Source of the DNA: Marilutibacter aestuarii
Lineage (GTDB): Bacteria > Pseudomonadota > Gammaproteobacteria > Xanthomonadales > Xanthomonadaceae
Direction: 5' to 3'
Length of the DNA: 41,284 nucleotides
Assembly (NCBI RefSeq): GCF_006546775.1
Contig: NZ_VICE01000142.1
Coordinates: forward strand, 1-41,284
A program made the translations under genes and the position numbers. Of this stretch, positions 9,198-18,392 are shown one piece after another; positions within the stretch are counted from its first letter, which is position 1; every line of letters begins with the position of its first letter. Under the pieces are notes generated by a model, which was given only the letters and a program-made list of their open reading frames with translations, did no database searches and was not told where the DNA came from.

Positions 9198-9689
9198 ATG
9201 CGCATGGCCTGCCACTCCCGGGCCCGCCCGGCGTCGGCGGCCCGCCAGCATGGCGTTTCGCTGATCGAGATGCTGCTGGTGGTCGCCCTGTTCGCGATCG
9301 CCAGCCTGCTGGCCGCGGCGGTGCTCACCGGCGGCATCAAGGGCATGCAACTGCGATCGGCGGCCAAGGAAGTGGCCGCCCAGTTGCGCTACACGCGCGC
9401 CCAGGCGCTGGCGACCGGCGAGGCGCAGCGCTTCGTGATCGATCCGCGCGCCCACACCTGGGAAGCGCCGAACGGCCGCCATGGCGAGATCCCCGAGGAC
9501 GTCGCGATCCATTTCACCGGCGCGCGCCAGGCCCAGCCCGCCGACGGGCTCGGCGCGGTGATGTTCTTCAAGGACGGCGCGGCGACCGGCGGCCGGGTGG
9601 CCCTCAGCGTCGACAACGCGGCCTGGCACATCGACATCGCCTGGCTGACCGGCGAGATCCGCATGCGGCGCGCCGAGGTCGGGCCATGA
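9198..9689 (+). CDS. gspH: Minor pseudopilin GspH (XpsH)
   Basis: Minor pseudopilin. 163 aa from the ATG at 9198; a second ATG at 9204 is possible. Prepilin cleavage site RQHG|VSLIEM with Glu +5 and a hydrophobic helix to about residue 45. The C-terminal part is a small beta domain with AAQLRYTRAQALATG, a common GspH pattern. The stop overlaps the gspI start (ATGA). Needs the GspO/PilD peptidase, which is not in this window. Confidence 0.9.
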   Translation: MRMACHSRARPASAARQHGVSLIEMLLVVALFAIASLLAAAVLTGGIKGMQLRSAAKEVAAQLRYTRAQALATGEAQRFVIDPRAHTWEAPNGRHGEIPEDVAIHFTGARQAQPADGLGAVMFFKDGAATGGRVALSVDNAAWHIDIAWLTGEIRMRRAEVGP

Positions 9690-10129
9690 GCCGCGCGCTG
9701 CGTCGTCCCCCGCACCGGCAGGGCGGCTACACGCTGATCGAGGTCATCGTCGCCTTCGCCCTGCTGGCGCTGGCGCTGGGGCTCCTGCTGGGCACCCTCT
9801 CGGGGGCGACGCGGCAGGTGCGCTGGTCGGGCGATGCGGGCCGGGCGGCCCTGCATGCGCAATCGCTGATCGACCAGATGGGCATCGCCGCGCCGATCCG
9901 CGCGGGCCGCGACGACGGTGACTTCGAAGACGGTCGCTACCGCTGGACCATGGAAATCACCCCCTGGGAGGACCCGGACGTGCCGCCCGATGCGCCGCCA
10001 TCGAACAACACCGGCAACCGCCTCTACGAGATCGCGCTGGCGGTGGAGTGGGGCGAGGGCGGTTCTGGCGAGCACCTGCGGCTGCGCACCCTGCGCCTGG
10101 TGCAGGGCGGGCTGGAGGACGTGCCGTGA
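9686..10129 (+). CDS. gspI: Minor pseudopilin GspI (XpsI)
   Basis: Minor pseudopilin that, in characterised systems, forms the tip complex with J and K. 147 aa. Prepilin site RQGG|YTLIEV with Glu +5, followed by a long hydrophobic helix rich in Leu and Ala. It starts inside the gspH stop (ATGA) and ends inside the gspJ start (GTGA), showing translational coupling. The acidic Pro-rich loop around DPDVPPDAPP is not typical of the family and may be lineage-specific. Confidence 0.9.
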   Translation: MSRALRRPPHRQGGYTLIEVIVAFALLALALGLLLGTLSGATRQVRWSGDAGRAALHAQSLIDQMGIAAPIRAGRDDGDFEDGRYRWTMEITPWEDPDVPPDAPPSNNTGNRLYEIALAVEWGEGGSGEHLRLRTLRLVQGGLEDVP

Positions 10130-10785
10130 GCCGCGTCGCGCATCGACGTGCCGGGGGCTTCACCCTGATCGAGGTCCTGCTGGCGACCGTGCTGCTCGCC
10201 GCCGGCCTGGCGCTGGCATTCGCGACACTGACCGCGGCCACCCGTACCGTGGACCGCGGCGAGGCGATGGCACAGCGCGGGGAGCGCGAGCGCGCGGTGC
10301 TGGGCTTCCTGCGCAAGCGCATCGCCGCCGCGCGTCCGGTGGCCTTCGGCGTGGACGAACAGACCACCCTGCCGATGCGCTTCGTCGGCCAGCCCGACCG
10401 CATGGCCTTCGTGGCCGACCTGCCGGATTACCTGGGGCAGGGTGGCCCGTACCTGCATGCCTTCAGCATCGAAGGCAATGGCGAGGACAAGCGCGTGGTG
10501 CTGGACCTGCAGGTGGTGCAGGCCGGGCAGGCCTACGAGGACCTGCAGCCGCGACCGCCGGAACTGCTGGTCGGCGAACTGGCCGACGCCCGGTTCCGCT
10601 ACCGCGCGCTGGACGGCAACGGCGAACTGACGCCCTGGCTGGATCGCTGGGAGACCAGCGAGCAGTTGCCGCTCCTGGTCGAGGTCAGCCTGGTCGACGC
10701 CAACGGCCGTCCCTGGCCGACCCTGGTGGTGGCGCTGCCGCAGGCCGGCAACCTGGCCGGCGGCGCATTCGTGGGTGGGCTGTGA
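10126..10785 (+). CDS. gspJ: Minor pseudopilin GspJ (XpsJ)
   Basis: Minor pseudopilin of the tip complex. 219 aa, starting at a GTG that overlaps the gspI stop. Prepilin site RAGG|FTLIEV with Glu +5, helix to about residue 40, then a beta-rich domain of about 170 residues with RFRYRALDGNGE, a stretch typical of GspJ. The stop shares one base with the gspK ATG (TGATG). Confidence 0.9.
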   Translation: MSRVAHRRAGGFTLIEVLLATVLLAAGLALAFATLTAATRTVDRGEAMAQRGERERAVLGFLRKRIAAARPVAFGVDEQTTLPMRFVGQPDRMAFVADLPDYLGQGGPYLHAFSIEGNGEDKRVVLDLQVVQAGQAYEDLQPRPPELLVGELADARFRYRALDGNGELTPWLDRWETSEQLPLLVEVSLVDANGRPWPTLVVALPQAGNLAGGAFVGGL

Positions 10786-11690
10786 TGCCGGGCCGGCATC
10801 CGCATCCGCTTGCAACCCGCGCGCGCGGTGCTGCGCTGCTGCTGGTGCTGTGGCTGATCACGCTGCTCACCGCCCTGGTGGGCGGCTTCGCCCTGGCGGC
10901 GAAGGTCGAGGCGATGCAGGGCCGCGTGCTGGTCAGCGGGCTGGTCGCCGAGAACGCGGCGCGCGCCGGCATCGAGTACGCGATGACCCGGGTCGATCTC
11001 AACGACCCCAGGCGCCAGTGGCGACCCGATGGCCAGGGCCATGCCTGGCAATACGGCGGCGCCGAGATCGAGGTGAAGATCGTCGACGAGAACGGCAAGG
11101 TCGACCTCAACCAGGCCGATGCCGGCCTGCTCACCCGCCTGCTGCAGGCGCTGGGCAGCGACCCGCAGGAGGCCGCGCGGCTTGCCTCGGCGATCATCGA
11201 CTGGCGGGACCTGGACATCCTGACCCAGGTCGCCGGCGGCGCGGAGGATCCGGACTATGCCTCCGCCGGGCGTCCCTACGGGGCCAAGGACGGCGAGTTC
11301 GAAAGCGTCGCGGAGCTTGAGCAGGTACTGGGCTTCACGCCGGAGATTTATGCGCGAATTGAGCCTCACGTCACGGTTTTCAGCGGCCTCGCCCGGCCGG
11401 AGGCTGCGTTTGCTTCATCACAGGTATTGACCGCGATGGGCATGGACGGCGAAGCGATCATCGAACAGCGCCGCCAGCTCGACCCGGTGACCGGCCTGCC
11501 GGTGGGCACCACCCCCGACGGCTTGTCGCTCGTGGGCAGCCGGAGCGGAACGTATAGTATCGACAGTCGCGCGCGGCTGACGGATGGCCGCGAAACGGTG
11601 GTGCGCGCGGTGATCCGGGCAGGGGGGAGCGCCGTGCCGGGCATGGCCTACACCGTGTTGCGCTGGGAGGAGGGAGTTTCACCGCGATGA
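10785..11690 (+). CDS. gspK: Minor pseudopilin GspK (XpsK)
   Basis: Large minor pseudopilin that caps the pseudopilus tip. 301 aa. Probable cleavage at RARG|AALLLVLWLI, with Leu instead of Glu at +5, as is normal for GspK. The alpha domain has DENGKVDLNQAD and IIDWRDLD, the usual GspK helix-hairpin segment, and the C-terminus has SGTYSIDSRARL. Start and stop overlap the neighbouring genes (TGATG and ATGA). Confidence 0.92.
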   Translation: MPGRHPHPLATRARGAALLLVLWLITLLTALVGGFALAAKVEAMQGRVLVSGLVAENAARAGIEYAMTRVDLNDPRRQWRPDGQGHAWQYGGAEIEVKIVDENGKVDLNQADAGLLTRLLQALGSDPQEAARLASAIIDWRDLDILTQVAGGAEDPDYASAGRPYGAKDGEFESVAELEQVLGFTPEIYARIEPHVTVFSGLARPEAAFASSQVLTAMGMDGEAIIEQRRQLDPVTGLPVGTTPDGLSLVGSRSGTYSIDSRARLTDGRETVVRAVIRAGGSAVPGMAYTVLRWEEGVSPR

Positions 11691-12916
11691 CAGGACTGCG
11701 AGACCGCCTTGGGCCGATCAGGGCCCGGCTATGGCCGGGTGCGGGCCGTTTTCTGGACTGGTGGGCCCGGGGCCTGGCGGCCTGGCTGCCGGCGACGATG
11801 CGGCGTGCACTGGGTGTTGGCCGCGGCCGCCTGATGCTCCAGGCTGCCGCCGGGGAGATCGTGCTGGCGCGTCACCAGGATGATGCCCTGCGCGAACTGG
11901 GCCGCATTCCCGCGCAGGCGCCCGCGCCGGCCGTTTCGGCACCGTCCATGCCGGGCGAGACCGACCCGCTGGGCCGCCTGTTGGCGCCGCGTCTGGCCGA
12001 ACTCCCCCGCTGGCTGCTGCTGCCCGCGTCGAGTTGCCTGCGCCGCCACCTCGTCCTGCCGGCCGCCGCCGCGGACCGCCTGCGCGACGTCGTCGGCTTC
12101 GAAGTGGACCGGCAGACACCGTTCGACCTCGCGGACGTCGCCTATGACGCGCGCCTGCTCGGCCGGCGCGAGCGAGATGGCCAGCTCGAGGTCGAGCTGG
12201 TGGTGGTGCCGCGCAAGGCGCTGGCACCGCAAATGGAGGCCTTGGGCGCGCTCGCGGACGGGTTGGCGGGCATCGACGTGGCCGGCGAAGACGGCCGGCC
12301 GATCGGGGTCAACCTGCTCTCGCCGGACCAGCGTCGCCAGCAACGCGATCCCTGGCGGGTGTGGAACTGGGGACTGGCGACCCTCGCGGTGCTCGCCACC
12401 GGCCTGATGCTCTGGCAGCTGCTGCAGAACCGCCGTGCCGCCGCAGAGGCCTTCGAGGCCCGGATCGCCGAACAGGCGGCCGCCGGGCGCCAGGCGGCCG
12501 AAAAGCGACAGAGGCTCGTGTCGCTGATCGAAGGCCAGGCCTTCCTCGACGCGACCCGTGCCGAGCGCCCGACCTCGGTCGAGGTGATCGACGAGCTTAC
12601 CCGCCGCCTGCCCGACAACACCTATCTGGAGAAGTTGTCGCTGGAAGACCAGCGCATGATGCTGATCGGACTGAGCAGCGAAGCGCCGGCATTGATCAGT
12701 CGCCTGCAGGGCGCGCCCTACTGGCGTTCGCCCGCGCTGGCGGGCGCGCTGCAGCCCGATCCCACCAGTGGCCGCGACCGCTTCACCCTGACCGCCGAGC
12801 TGGCCAATGCCACGCCGCCGGCGGGCTCCCCGCCGACGAACGCGCCGACCGCGCCGCCGGCCCCGGTCCCGGTCCCGGCTCCGCCGACGCAGGAGGCCAC
12901 CGATGACGCCGGATAA
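11687..12916 (+). CDS. gspL: Type II secretion protein GspL (XpsL-like)
   Basis: Bitopic inner-membrane protein linking cytoplasmic GspE to periplasmic GspM. 409 aa. The N-terminal cytoplasmic domain has WWARGLAAWLP, then a ferredoxin/actin-like part and the PilM-like pattern RLRDVVGFEVDRQTPF. One membrane helix lies at about 228-246. The periplasmic part is PilN-like (LVSLIEGQAFLDA, then VIDELTRRLPDNTYL) and ends in a Pro/Ala-rich tail. The start overlaps gspK and the end overlaps gspM by 14 bp. Confidence 0.88.
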   Translation: MTGLRDRLGPIRARLWPGAGRFLDWWARGLAAWLPATMRRALGVGRGRLMLQAAAGEIVLARHQDDALRELGRIPAQAPAPAVSAPSMPGETDPLGRLLAPRLAELPRWLLLPASSCLRRHLVLPAAAADRLRDVVGFEVDRQTPFDLADVAYDARLLGRRERDGQLEVELVVVPRKALAPQMEALGALADGLAGIDVAGEDGRPIGVNLLSPDQRRQQRDPWRVWNWGLATLAVLATGLMLWQLLQNRRAAAEAFEARIAEQAAAGRQAAEKRQRLVSLIEGQAFLDATRAERPTSVEVIDELTRRLPDNTYLEKLSLEDQRMMLIGLSSEAPALISRLQGAPYWRSPALAGALQPDPTSGRDRFTLTAELANATPPAGSPPTNAPTAPPAPVPVPAPPTQEATDDAG

Positions 12917-13520
12917 GCGCGATCGCTGGCTGGCCCTGGGCCTGCTGGTCGGCCTGTGCGTGCTGGCCTATTTCGTCCTCATCCACCCCTGGTGGACGGT
13001 GCCGATGATGGAGGTCGAGCAGCGCATCGAGACCCTGCAGCAGCGCGAGCTGCGCCTGCGGATGCAGCTCGAGCAGGAGCCGCAGGTCGACGCGCGCCTG
13101 GCCGAGCTCACCGAACTGCAGGCGAGCCACCCGGGCTTCATGACCGAGTCCAACCCCGAGCTGGCGACCGCCGCGCTCATCCAGCGCCTGGAACGCGTGG
13201 TCAGCGATGCCAGTCCGGGCAACCGCAGCTGCGGCATCGTCAACCGCTCGCCGCTGGAGCCCAGCAACCGCGAGCCCTACACCCGCGTCACCGTGCAGGT
13301 GCGCCTGAGCTGCGGTAGCCGCGAGACCGCGGCGGTACTGCACGCGCTGGAAAGCGGCTCGCCGCGCCTGTTCATCGGCAACCTCAACATCCTCGTCCAG
13401 CGCCGATATTTCGCCCCCGGTACCGGCGGCGATACCGGTGAAGGCGGGCAGGACGTCACCTTCGATCTCTATGGCTACCTGGTGCCGGCGGGCAAGGGAG
13501 GCATCGATGCGCCTCGATAA
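12903..13520 (+). CDS. gspM: Type II secretion protein GspM (XpsM-like)
   Basis: Inner-membrane partner of GspL. 205 aa: a short cytoplasmic N-terminus, a membrane helix at 9-27 (LALGLLVGLCVLAYFVLI), a coiled segment EVEQRIETLQQRELRLRMQL, and a periplasmic ferredoxin-like domain ending in LYGYL. It carries two cysteines (NRSCGIV and LSCGS) that could form a periplasmic disulfide. It overlaps gspL and gspN at its ends, which fits its place between L and N in Xps clusters. Confidence 0.85.
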   Translation: MTPDKRDRWLALGLLVGLCVLAYFVLIHPWWTVPMMEVEQRIETLQQRELRLRMQLEQEPQVDARLAELTELQASHPGFMTESNPELATAALIQRLERVVSDASPGNRSCGIVNRSPLEPSNREPYTRVTVQVRLSCGSRETAAVLHALESGSPRLFIGNLNILVQRRYFAPGTGGDTGEGGQDVTFDLYGYLVPAGKGGIDAPR

Positions 13521-14310
13521 CGCCGGCCCTCGGACCTGGCTGCTGGGCGCCGTCGCCGGCTGGGCGGTGATCGCCCTCCTGCTGGCGATCGTCGGCATGG
13601 GCGGTCGCGTCGTGCCGGTCGAGGCCGGCGACGACATGCGACAACCGCTGCCGCCTGTCCCCCGTACGACGGCGCGCGCGCTGGGCCCCATGGAGCAGTA
13701 CGCCGAGATCTCCACGCGCCCGCTCTTCAGCAGCGACCGCAAGCCGCGTCCGTTCACGCTGCGCAACGACGAGGAAGGCAAGGGCGAGGACACGAGCTTC
13801 GATTACGTCCTGACCAGCGTGCTCATCACCCCACGGCTGAAGATGGCGATCATCCAGCCGGCTGATGGCAGCGAGTCGGTGCGGGTCAAGCTGGACGAGG
13901 CGCCCGAGTCCCATCCGGCCTGGCGCCTGGTCGAGCTGGCCGCACGCTCGGCCGTGTTCGAAGGCCCCGAAGGCCGGAGGAGCATGGAATTGCGCGTGTT
14001 CGATGGCGAGGGTGGCACCGCCCCCACCGCGATGACCCCGCCGGGCGGCACGCCGCCGGACGGCCTGCCCGAGCCGCCGCGCGATCCGCCTGCCGGCGAA
14101 GTCGCCGACGCCGATGGCGGAAACCCCGAGGCCGACGCCAAGCCGGCGATGACGCCGGAATCGCAGATGGAAGCGATCCGCCAGCGCATCCAGGCGCGCC
14201 GCGCGGCGCTGCGCGAGCAGTCCGAGAACCGCCAGACCCCGCCCCGACAGCCGATGCCCCCGGATCCGCCGTCGTCCCCGCCACCCAACCCGCCCGCCGA
14301 GAGCCGGTAG
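13507..14310 (+). CDS. gspN: Type II secretion protein N (XpsN, GspC-type)
   Basis: 267 aa with one membrane helix at about 10-32 and a periplasmic homology region that holds STRPLFSSDRKPRP and YVLTSVLITPRLKMAII, the pattern of GspC HR domains. In Xanthomonas the gene at this position is named xpsN, and its product acts as the GspC-type link to the secretin. There is no PDZ domain; instead the C-terminus is long, Pro/Gly-rich and probably disordered (about residues 175-267), with a short charged helix QMEAIRQRIQARRAALREQ. Because no other GspC is present, I infer that it fills this role. Confidence 0.8.
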   Translation: MRLDNAGPRTWLLGAVAGWAVIALLLAIVGMGGRVVPVEAGDDMRQPLPPVPRTTARALGPMEQYAEISTRPLFSSDRKPRPFTLRNDEEGKGEDTSFDYVLTSVLITPRLKMAIIQPADGSESVRVKLDEAPESHPAWRLVELAARSAVFEGPEGRRSMELRVFDGEGGTAPTAMTPPGGTPPDGLPEPPRDPPAGEVADADGGNPEADAKPAMTPESQMEAIRQRIQARRAALREQSENRQTPPRQPMPPDPPSSPPPNPPAESR

Positions 14311-14320
14311 AGTGTCCGCA

Positions 14321-16594
14321 ATGAATCCATGCCCCGAGCTTCGCGACCCGTCTGTCGCCGTGTCCACCGCCCCCTCCCGTGCCGTGCCCGTGGGCGCGCG
14401 CGTCCGCGGCGCGACCCGGCAACTGCTGCTCGCCACGGCGATCGTCGCCGTGCTCAATGCCTGCGCGTCGTCGCCCGTGCCGCGGATGAGCCGCGAAGGC
14501 GACATGCGTGCGCAGACGGCAAGTCCGCAGTCCGCCGCGCCCGGCACCGTCGCCGGTGTCGAGGCCGAGCCGCTGGATGACGCCGAGGGCGGCCCGAAGC
14601 CGCAGATCCGGCGCGGCAGCGGCCAGGTCATCAACCAGGCCGCGGCGGCGGCACCGCCCCCCAACCTCGGCGGCACCACGGGCGAGGCGACGTTCAACTT
14701 CGAAGGCGAATCGCTGCATGCGGTCGTCAAGGCCATCCTCGGCGACATGCTCGGCCAGAACTACGTCATCGCGCCCGGCGTCCAGGGCACGGTGACCCTG
14801 GCCACGCCCAAGGCGGTCAGCCCGGCCAATGCGATGAGCCTGCTGGAGATGGTGCTAGGGTGGAACAATGCGCGCATGGTCTACGCCGACGGCCGCTACA
14901 ACATCGTGCCGGCCGACCAGGCGGTGCCGGGCAACGTCGCCCCGCGCACCGGCAGTGCGACCACCGCGCGCGGCTTCGAGGTGCGCGCGGTGCCGCTGCG
15001 CTACATCTCGGCGGAGGAAATGAAGAAGGTCCTGGAGCCCTACGCGCGCCCCAACGCGATCGTCTCCACCGACCCGGCGCGCAACGTCATCAGCATCGCC
15101 GGCACCCGGGCGGAGCTGGAGAACTACCTGCGCACCATCCAGATCTTCGACGTCGACTGGCTCTCGGGCATGTCGGTGGGCGTGTTCCCGATCCAGTCCG
15201 GCAAGGCCAGCGAGGTGGTCGCGGACCTTGAGAAAGTGTTCGGCGAGCAGAGCAACTCGCCGGTGGCGGGCATGTTCCGCTTCATGCCGCTGGACGGCGC
15301 CAACGCCGTGCTGGTGATCACCCCGCAGGCCGAGTACCTGGACGACATCCAGGCCTGGCTCGAGCGCATCGACAGCGCCGGCGGCGACATGCGCCTGTTC
15401 ACCTACGAGCTCAAGTACATCGATGCCGGCGAACTGGCCGAGCGCCTGTCGGAGGTGTTCGGCAACAGCAGCCGGGGCGGTGGCCGCAGCGGCGGCGCGC
15501 CGTCGCTGATGCCGGGCCTGGACCCGGTGGAGCTGCAGTCCACCGACAGCGGCAGCGTCGCCAACATCGGCGGCAAGGGCGGTGGCAGCGAGGGTGGCAG
15601 CGACATCGGCGGCATGTCGCTGGACCAGCGCCAGGGCGGCGGCAACGGCAGCGTCACCCTCGAGGTCGAGGGCGCGCAGGTCGGGGTGTCGGCGGTGGCC
15701 GAGACCAACTCGCTGCTGGTGCGCGGCTCGCCCGCGGCCTGGAAGTCGATCAAGGACGTGATCGAGCGGCTCGACGTGATGCCCATGCAGGTGCACATCG
15801 AGGCGCAGATCGCGACGGTGACGCTTTCGGGCGAACTCAGCTATGGCGTGAACTGGTATTTCGAGCAGGCGGTGAATGCATCGGTCGACAGTGGCGGTGC
15901 CGGCCTGCCGAGCGCACTCGGGCGCGGGATCTGGGGCGACCTCGCCGGCAAGGTCGCCAATACCGGCCTCGGCTGGACGTTCCTGGGCACCAACGCGGCG
16001 GCGGTGATCAGCGCCCTGGACGAAGTCACCGACGTGCAGATGCTGCAGTCGCCGTCCTTGTTCGTGCGCAACAACACCGAAGCGACCTTCAACGTTGGCG
16101 CGCGCATCCCGATCTCCTCGGTGACGGTCAATCCGAATGTCGGCGTCGGCGATACCATCAGCCAGGTCCAGTACCTGGAGACCGGTACCATCCTCAAGGT
16201 CCGCCCGCGCATCACCAAGGACGGCATGGTCTTCCTCGACATCGTGCAGGAGATCAGCGCGCCGGGTGACACCCCCGACGCCAATGGCAACGTGCGCATC
16301 GACACCCGCAAGCTGAAGACCCAGGCCGCCGTCCAGAGTGGCGAGACCGTCCTGCTCGCGGGCCTCATCAGCGAAGGTACCCAGCGCGGCTCCAGCGGCC
16401 TGCCGGGCCTGAGCCGGATCCCGGTCATCGGCGGCCTGTTCGGGCGGCAGACGTCCAGCTCGGGGCGCGAGGAGACGATCATCCTGATCACGCCGAAGAT
16501 CGTGCGCAATCCGCAGGAAGCCCGTAGCCTGACCGACGAATATGGACGCCGTTTCCGAGCGCTGGAGCCGCTCAACCGCACGCCCAAGCCCTGA
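14321..16594 (+). CDS. gspD: Type II secretion secretin GspD (XpsD), lipoprotein
   Basis: Outer-membrane channel of the secreton. 757 aa from the ATG at 14321. A lipobox LNAC ends at Cys48 of this start, so the secretin itself is probably lipid-anchored, as in Xanthomonas XpsD. The leader is long, and a GTG at 14360 would give a more usual 35-aa leader. Then follow the N0 domain (FNFEGESLHAVVKAILGDML), N1-N3 repeats, a Gly/Ser-rich loop (about 385-445) and the secretin core ending in VPVIGGLFGR and ETIILITPKIVR. GGTAGAG at 14305-14311 is the likely ribosome-binding site. Last structural gene of the secreton. Confidence 0.95.
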   Translation: MNPCPELRDPSVAVSTAPSRAVPVGARVRGATRQLLLATAIVAVLNACASSPVPRMSREGDMRAQTASPQSAAPGTVAGVEAEPLDDAEGGPKPQIRRGSGQVINQAAAAAPPPNLGGTTGEATFNFEGESLHAVVKAILGDMLGQNYVIAPGVQGTVTLATPKAVSPANAMSLLEMVLGWNNARMVYADGRYNIVPADQAVPGNVAPRTGSATTARGFEVRAVPLRYISAEEMKKVLEPYARPNAIVSTDPARNVISIAGTRAELENYLRTIQIFDVDWLSGMSVGVFPIQSGKASEVVADLEKVFGEQSNSPVAGMFRFMPLDGANAVLVITPQAEYLDDIQAWLERIDSAGGDMRLFTYELKYIDAGELAERLSEVFGNSSRGGGRSGGAPSLMPGLDPVELQSTDSGSVANIGGKGGGSEGGSDIGGMSLDQRQGGGNGSVTLEVEGAQVGVSAVAETNSLLVRGSPAAWKSIKDVIERLDVMPMQVHIEAQIATVTLSGELSYGVNWYFEQAVNASVDSGGAGLPSALGRGIWGDLAGKVANTGLGWTFLGTNAAAVISALDEVTDVQMLQSPSLFVRNNTEATFNVGARIPISSVTVNPNVGVGDTISQVQYLETGTILKVRPRITKDGMVFLDIVQEISAPGDTPDANGNVRIDTRKLKTQAAVQSGETVLLAGLISEGTQRGSSGLPGLSRIPVIGGLFGRQTSSSGREETIILITPKIVRNPQEARSLTDEYGRRFRALEPLNRTPKP

Positions 16595-16630
16595 TGCCCG
16601 AACGCCCCGTCCGTCGCCACGGACCCGAAC

Positions 16631-17515
16631 ATGGCTGACTCGCCCATCGTCGTCGTGCCCGTGGGGGCCGACGACGTCGCGCTCGATGCGTGCCTTGGCG
16701 CGCTGGAGGCGCATACGCCCGCCGATACGCGGGTGTGGCTCGCCGACGACGCCCAGGTCGGGCCGCGAGGCTATGCGGTGATCGAGCGCTGGATGGCCGA
16801 CACCGCCCTGCAGGCCGACTACACGCGGCGCCAGCGCAGCATCGGCGAGGTCGCCCACCTGGACGAAGTCCTGGCCGCCTGCGGCGATGCCGACGTGGTG
16901 GTGCTCGCCGCGGACGTGCGTCCCACCGCCGGCTGGCTGCCGCGCCTGCAGGCCTGCCTGCACGCCGACGGCGCGGTGGCCACCGCCACGCCCTGGTGCA
17001 ACGCCGGCGAAGCCGCGGCCTGGCCGCGCATCGGCGAAATCAATCCGCTCGCCCACGAGCCCGCCAGCCTGTCGCGCGCCGCCGGTGCGATGCCGGCGCT
17101 GTGCCCGGAATTGCCGGCGGCCATCGCCCACGCGGTCCTCCTGCGCGGCAGCGCGCGCAGTCGCGCCGGCGGGCTCGACACCAGCAGCTACGGCGCCTGG
17201 TACGCGGCCCTGATCGATCTTTCGCTCCGGCTGGCCGGGCTGGGCTGGCGCAACGTCCTGTGCGACCAGGCCTTCGTGCTGCGCGATCGCGAGGGCCTGG
17301 CCTTCGACGGCGACATGGAGCGCCTCGCGGTGCGGTGGCCCGGCTGGCACGCGCGGTTGGCCAACTTCCTCATGCACGATCCCCTGCGAGGGCCGCGCGC
17401 CCGGCTCGAGGCCCTGCTCGCCGAGCTCGGCCCACCGGACCCGCAACGCGATCTGTTCTGGGACGCCCACGAAGCTTCGCCCACCGGCGGGGCGACCGGG
17501 AGCGGCGCGCCATGA
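16631..17515 (+). CDS. Glycosyltransferase-like protein (GT2/GT-A fold)
   Basis: A 294-aa cytoplasmic protein with the start of a GT-A fold (SPIVVVPVGADDVALDACL), a middle region ADVVVLAADVRPTAGWLPRL resembling the DXD-containing strand of family 2 transferases, and a GGLDTSSYGAWYAALIDLSL segment where GT2 enzymes have their GGFDE region. The acceptor, donor and product are unknown. It begins 36 bp after gspD and overlaps the next gene by ATGA, so it is probably cotranscribed with the secretion genes. The nucleotide-binding signature is weak, so it may be a divergent or inactive member. Confidence 0.6.
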   Translation: MADSPIVVVPVGADDVALDACLGALEAHTPADTRVWLADDAQVGPRGYAVIERWMADTALQADYTRRQRSIGEVAHLDEVLAACGDADVVVLAADVRPTAGWLPRLQACLHADGAVATATPWCNAGEAAAWPRIGEINPLAHEPASLSRAAGAMPALCPELPAAIAHAVLLRGSARSRAGGLDTSSYGAWYAALIDLSLRLAGLGWRNVLCDQAFVLRDREGLAFDGDMERLAVRWPGWHARLANFLMHDPLRGPRARLEALLAELGPPDPQRDLFWDAHEASPTGGATGSGAP

Positions 17516-18381
17516 GCCGACCCTCGCCCGAAGCCGGGATCGCGGCGGTGGTGGTGACCTACCGCAGCCTCGAGACCATCGACGAATGCCTGCAGCGCCT
17601 GCGCCGGGCCGATGGCGTGGTGGAAATCCGCGTCGTCGACAACGGCTCCGACGATGGCACCGTCGACATCCTCCAGCGCCATGCATTGCAGGACCCGCGC
17701 GTGCGTTTCATCGCCAACCCCGACAACCCCGGCTTCGCGGTCGCCTGCAACCAGGGCGCGGCCGACAGCCACGAGCCCTGGCTGGCCTTCGTCAATCCCG
17801 ATTGCCTGCCCGAAGCCGACGCCCTTGCGCGCCTGCGCGCGCTGGCCTCGACCCTGCACGAGCCGCTGCTGGGCGCGGACCTGGTGGACGAGGCGGGCAT
17901 CCGCGATGCCGCCGCGCGCCGCCACGACCCGGATTTCGCGGCGATGCTGCGGGGCCTGCTCAGCGGCCAGGGCCTGCGCAGCACCGCGCACGCCATGGCG
18001 CTGGCGCCGGACGACGGCGTGGCGCTGCAACCGGTCGAGGTGGTGTCCGGCGCCCTGATGCTGATGCCGCGGTCGCTGTTCGAACGCATCGGCGGTTTCG
18101 ACGAACGCTACCGCCTGCACGCCGAGGACCTGGACCTGTGCCGCCGCGCGCGCGCGGCAGGCGCCACCCTGGCCGTGGCCAACCGCGTCAGCGTGGTGCA
18201 CGTACGCGGGGTGTCCAGTCGCAGCCGGCCGGTCTTCGTCGAGTGGCACAAGCACCGCGGCCTGTGGCGCTACTTCAGGACCTTCGAGGCCCCGCGCCGC
18301 GGCCTGGCGATGCGCGCGGCCGTCTTCGCGACCATCTGGCTGCGCTTCCCCGTCGCGGTGTTGCGCGCGCTGCTGCGCTGA
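17512..18381 (+). CDS. Family 2 glycosyltransferase (rhamnosyltransferase-like)
   Basis: A 289-aa family 2 transferase: VVVTYRSLETIDECL at the start, VVDNGSDDGT for nucleotide binding, NPDNPGFAVACNQGA, the DXD-like NPDC, and GGFDERYRLHAEDLDLCRRA with the catalytic ED pair. The layout resembles WbbL-type rhamnosyltransferases of O-antigen or exopolysaccharide pathways, but the sugar cannot be read from sequence. A hydrophobic stretch near the end (AAVFATIWLRFPVAVLRALL) suggests membrane contact. It overlaps the previous gene by 4 bp and is followed directly by the repeat array. Confidence 0.85.
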   Translation: MSRPSPEAGIAAVVVTYRSLETIDECLQRLRRADGVVEIRVVDNGSDDGTVDILQRHALQDPRVRFIANPDNPGFAVACNQGAADSHEPWLAFVNPDCLPEADALARLRALASTLHEPLLGADLVDEAGIRDAAARRHDPDFAAMLRGLLSGQGLRSTAHAMALAPDDGVALQPVEVVSGALMLMPRSLFERIGGFDERYRLHAEDLDLCRRARAAGATLAVANRVSVVHVRGVSSRSRPVFVEWHKHRGLWRYFRTFEAPRRGLAMRAAVFATIWLRFPVAVLRALLR

Positions 18382-18392
18382 AACGACGTCGC

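Noticed and set aside
14855-17686. A 943-codon minus-strand frame antisense to gspD and the first glycosyltransferase
   Set aside because: Shadow of high-GC codon bias; the plus-strand genes have clear families, and the antisense product is His/Arg/Gln-rich without domains.
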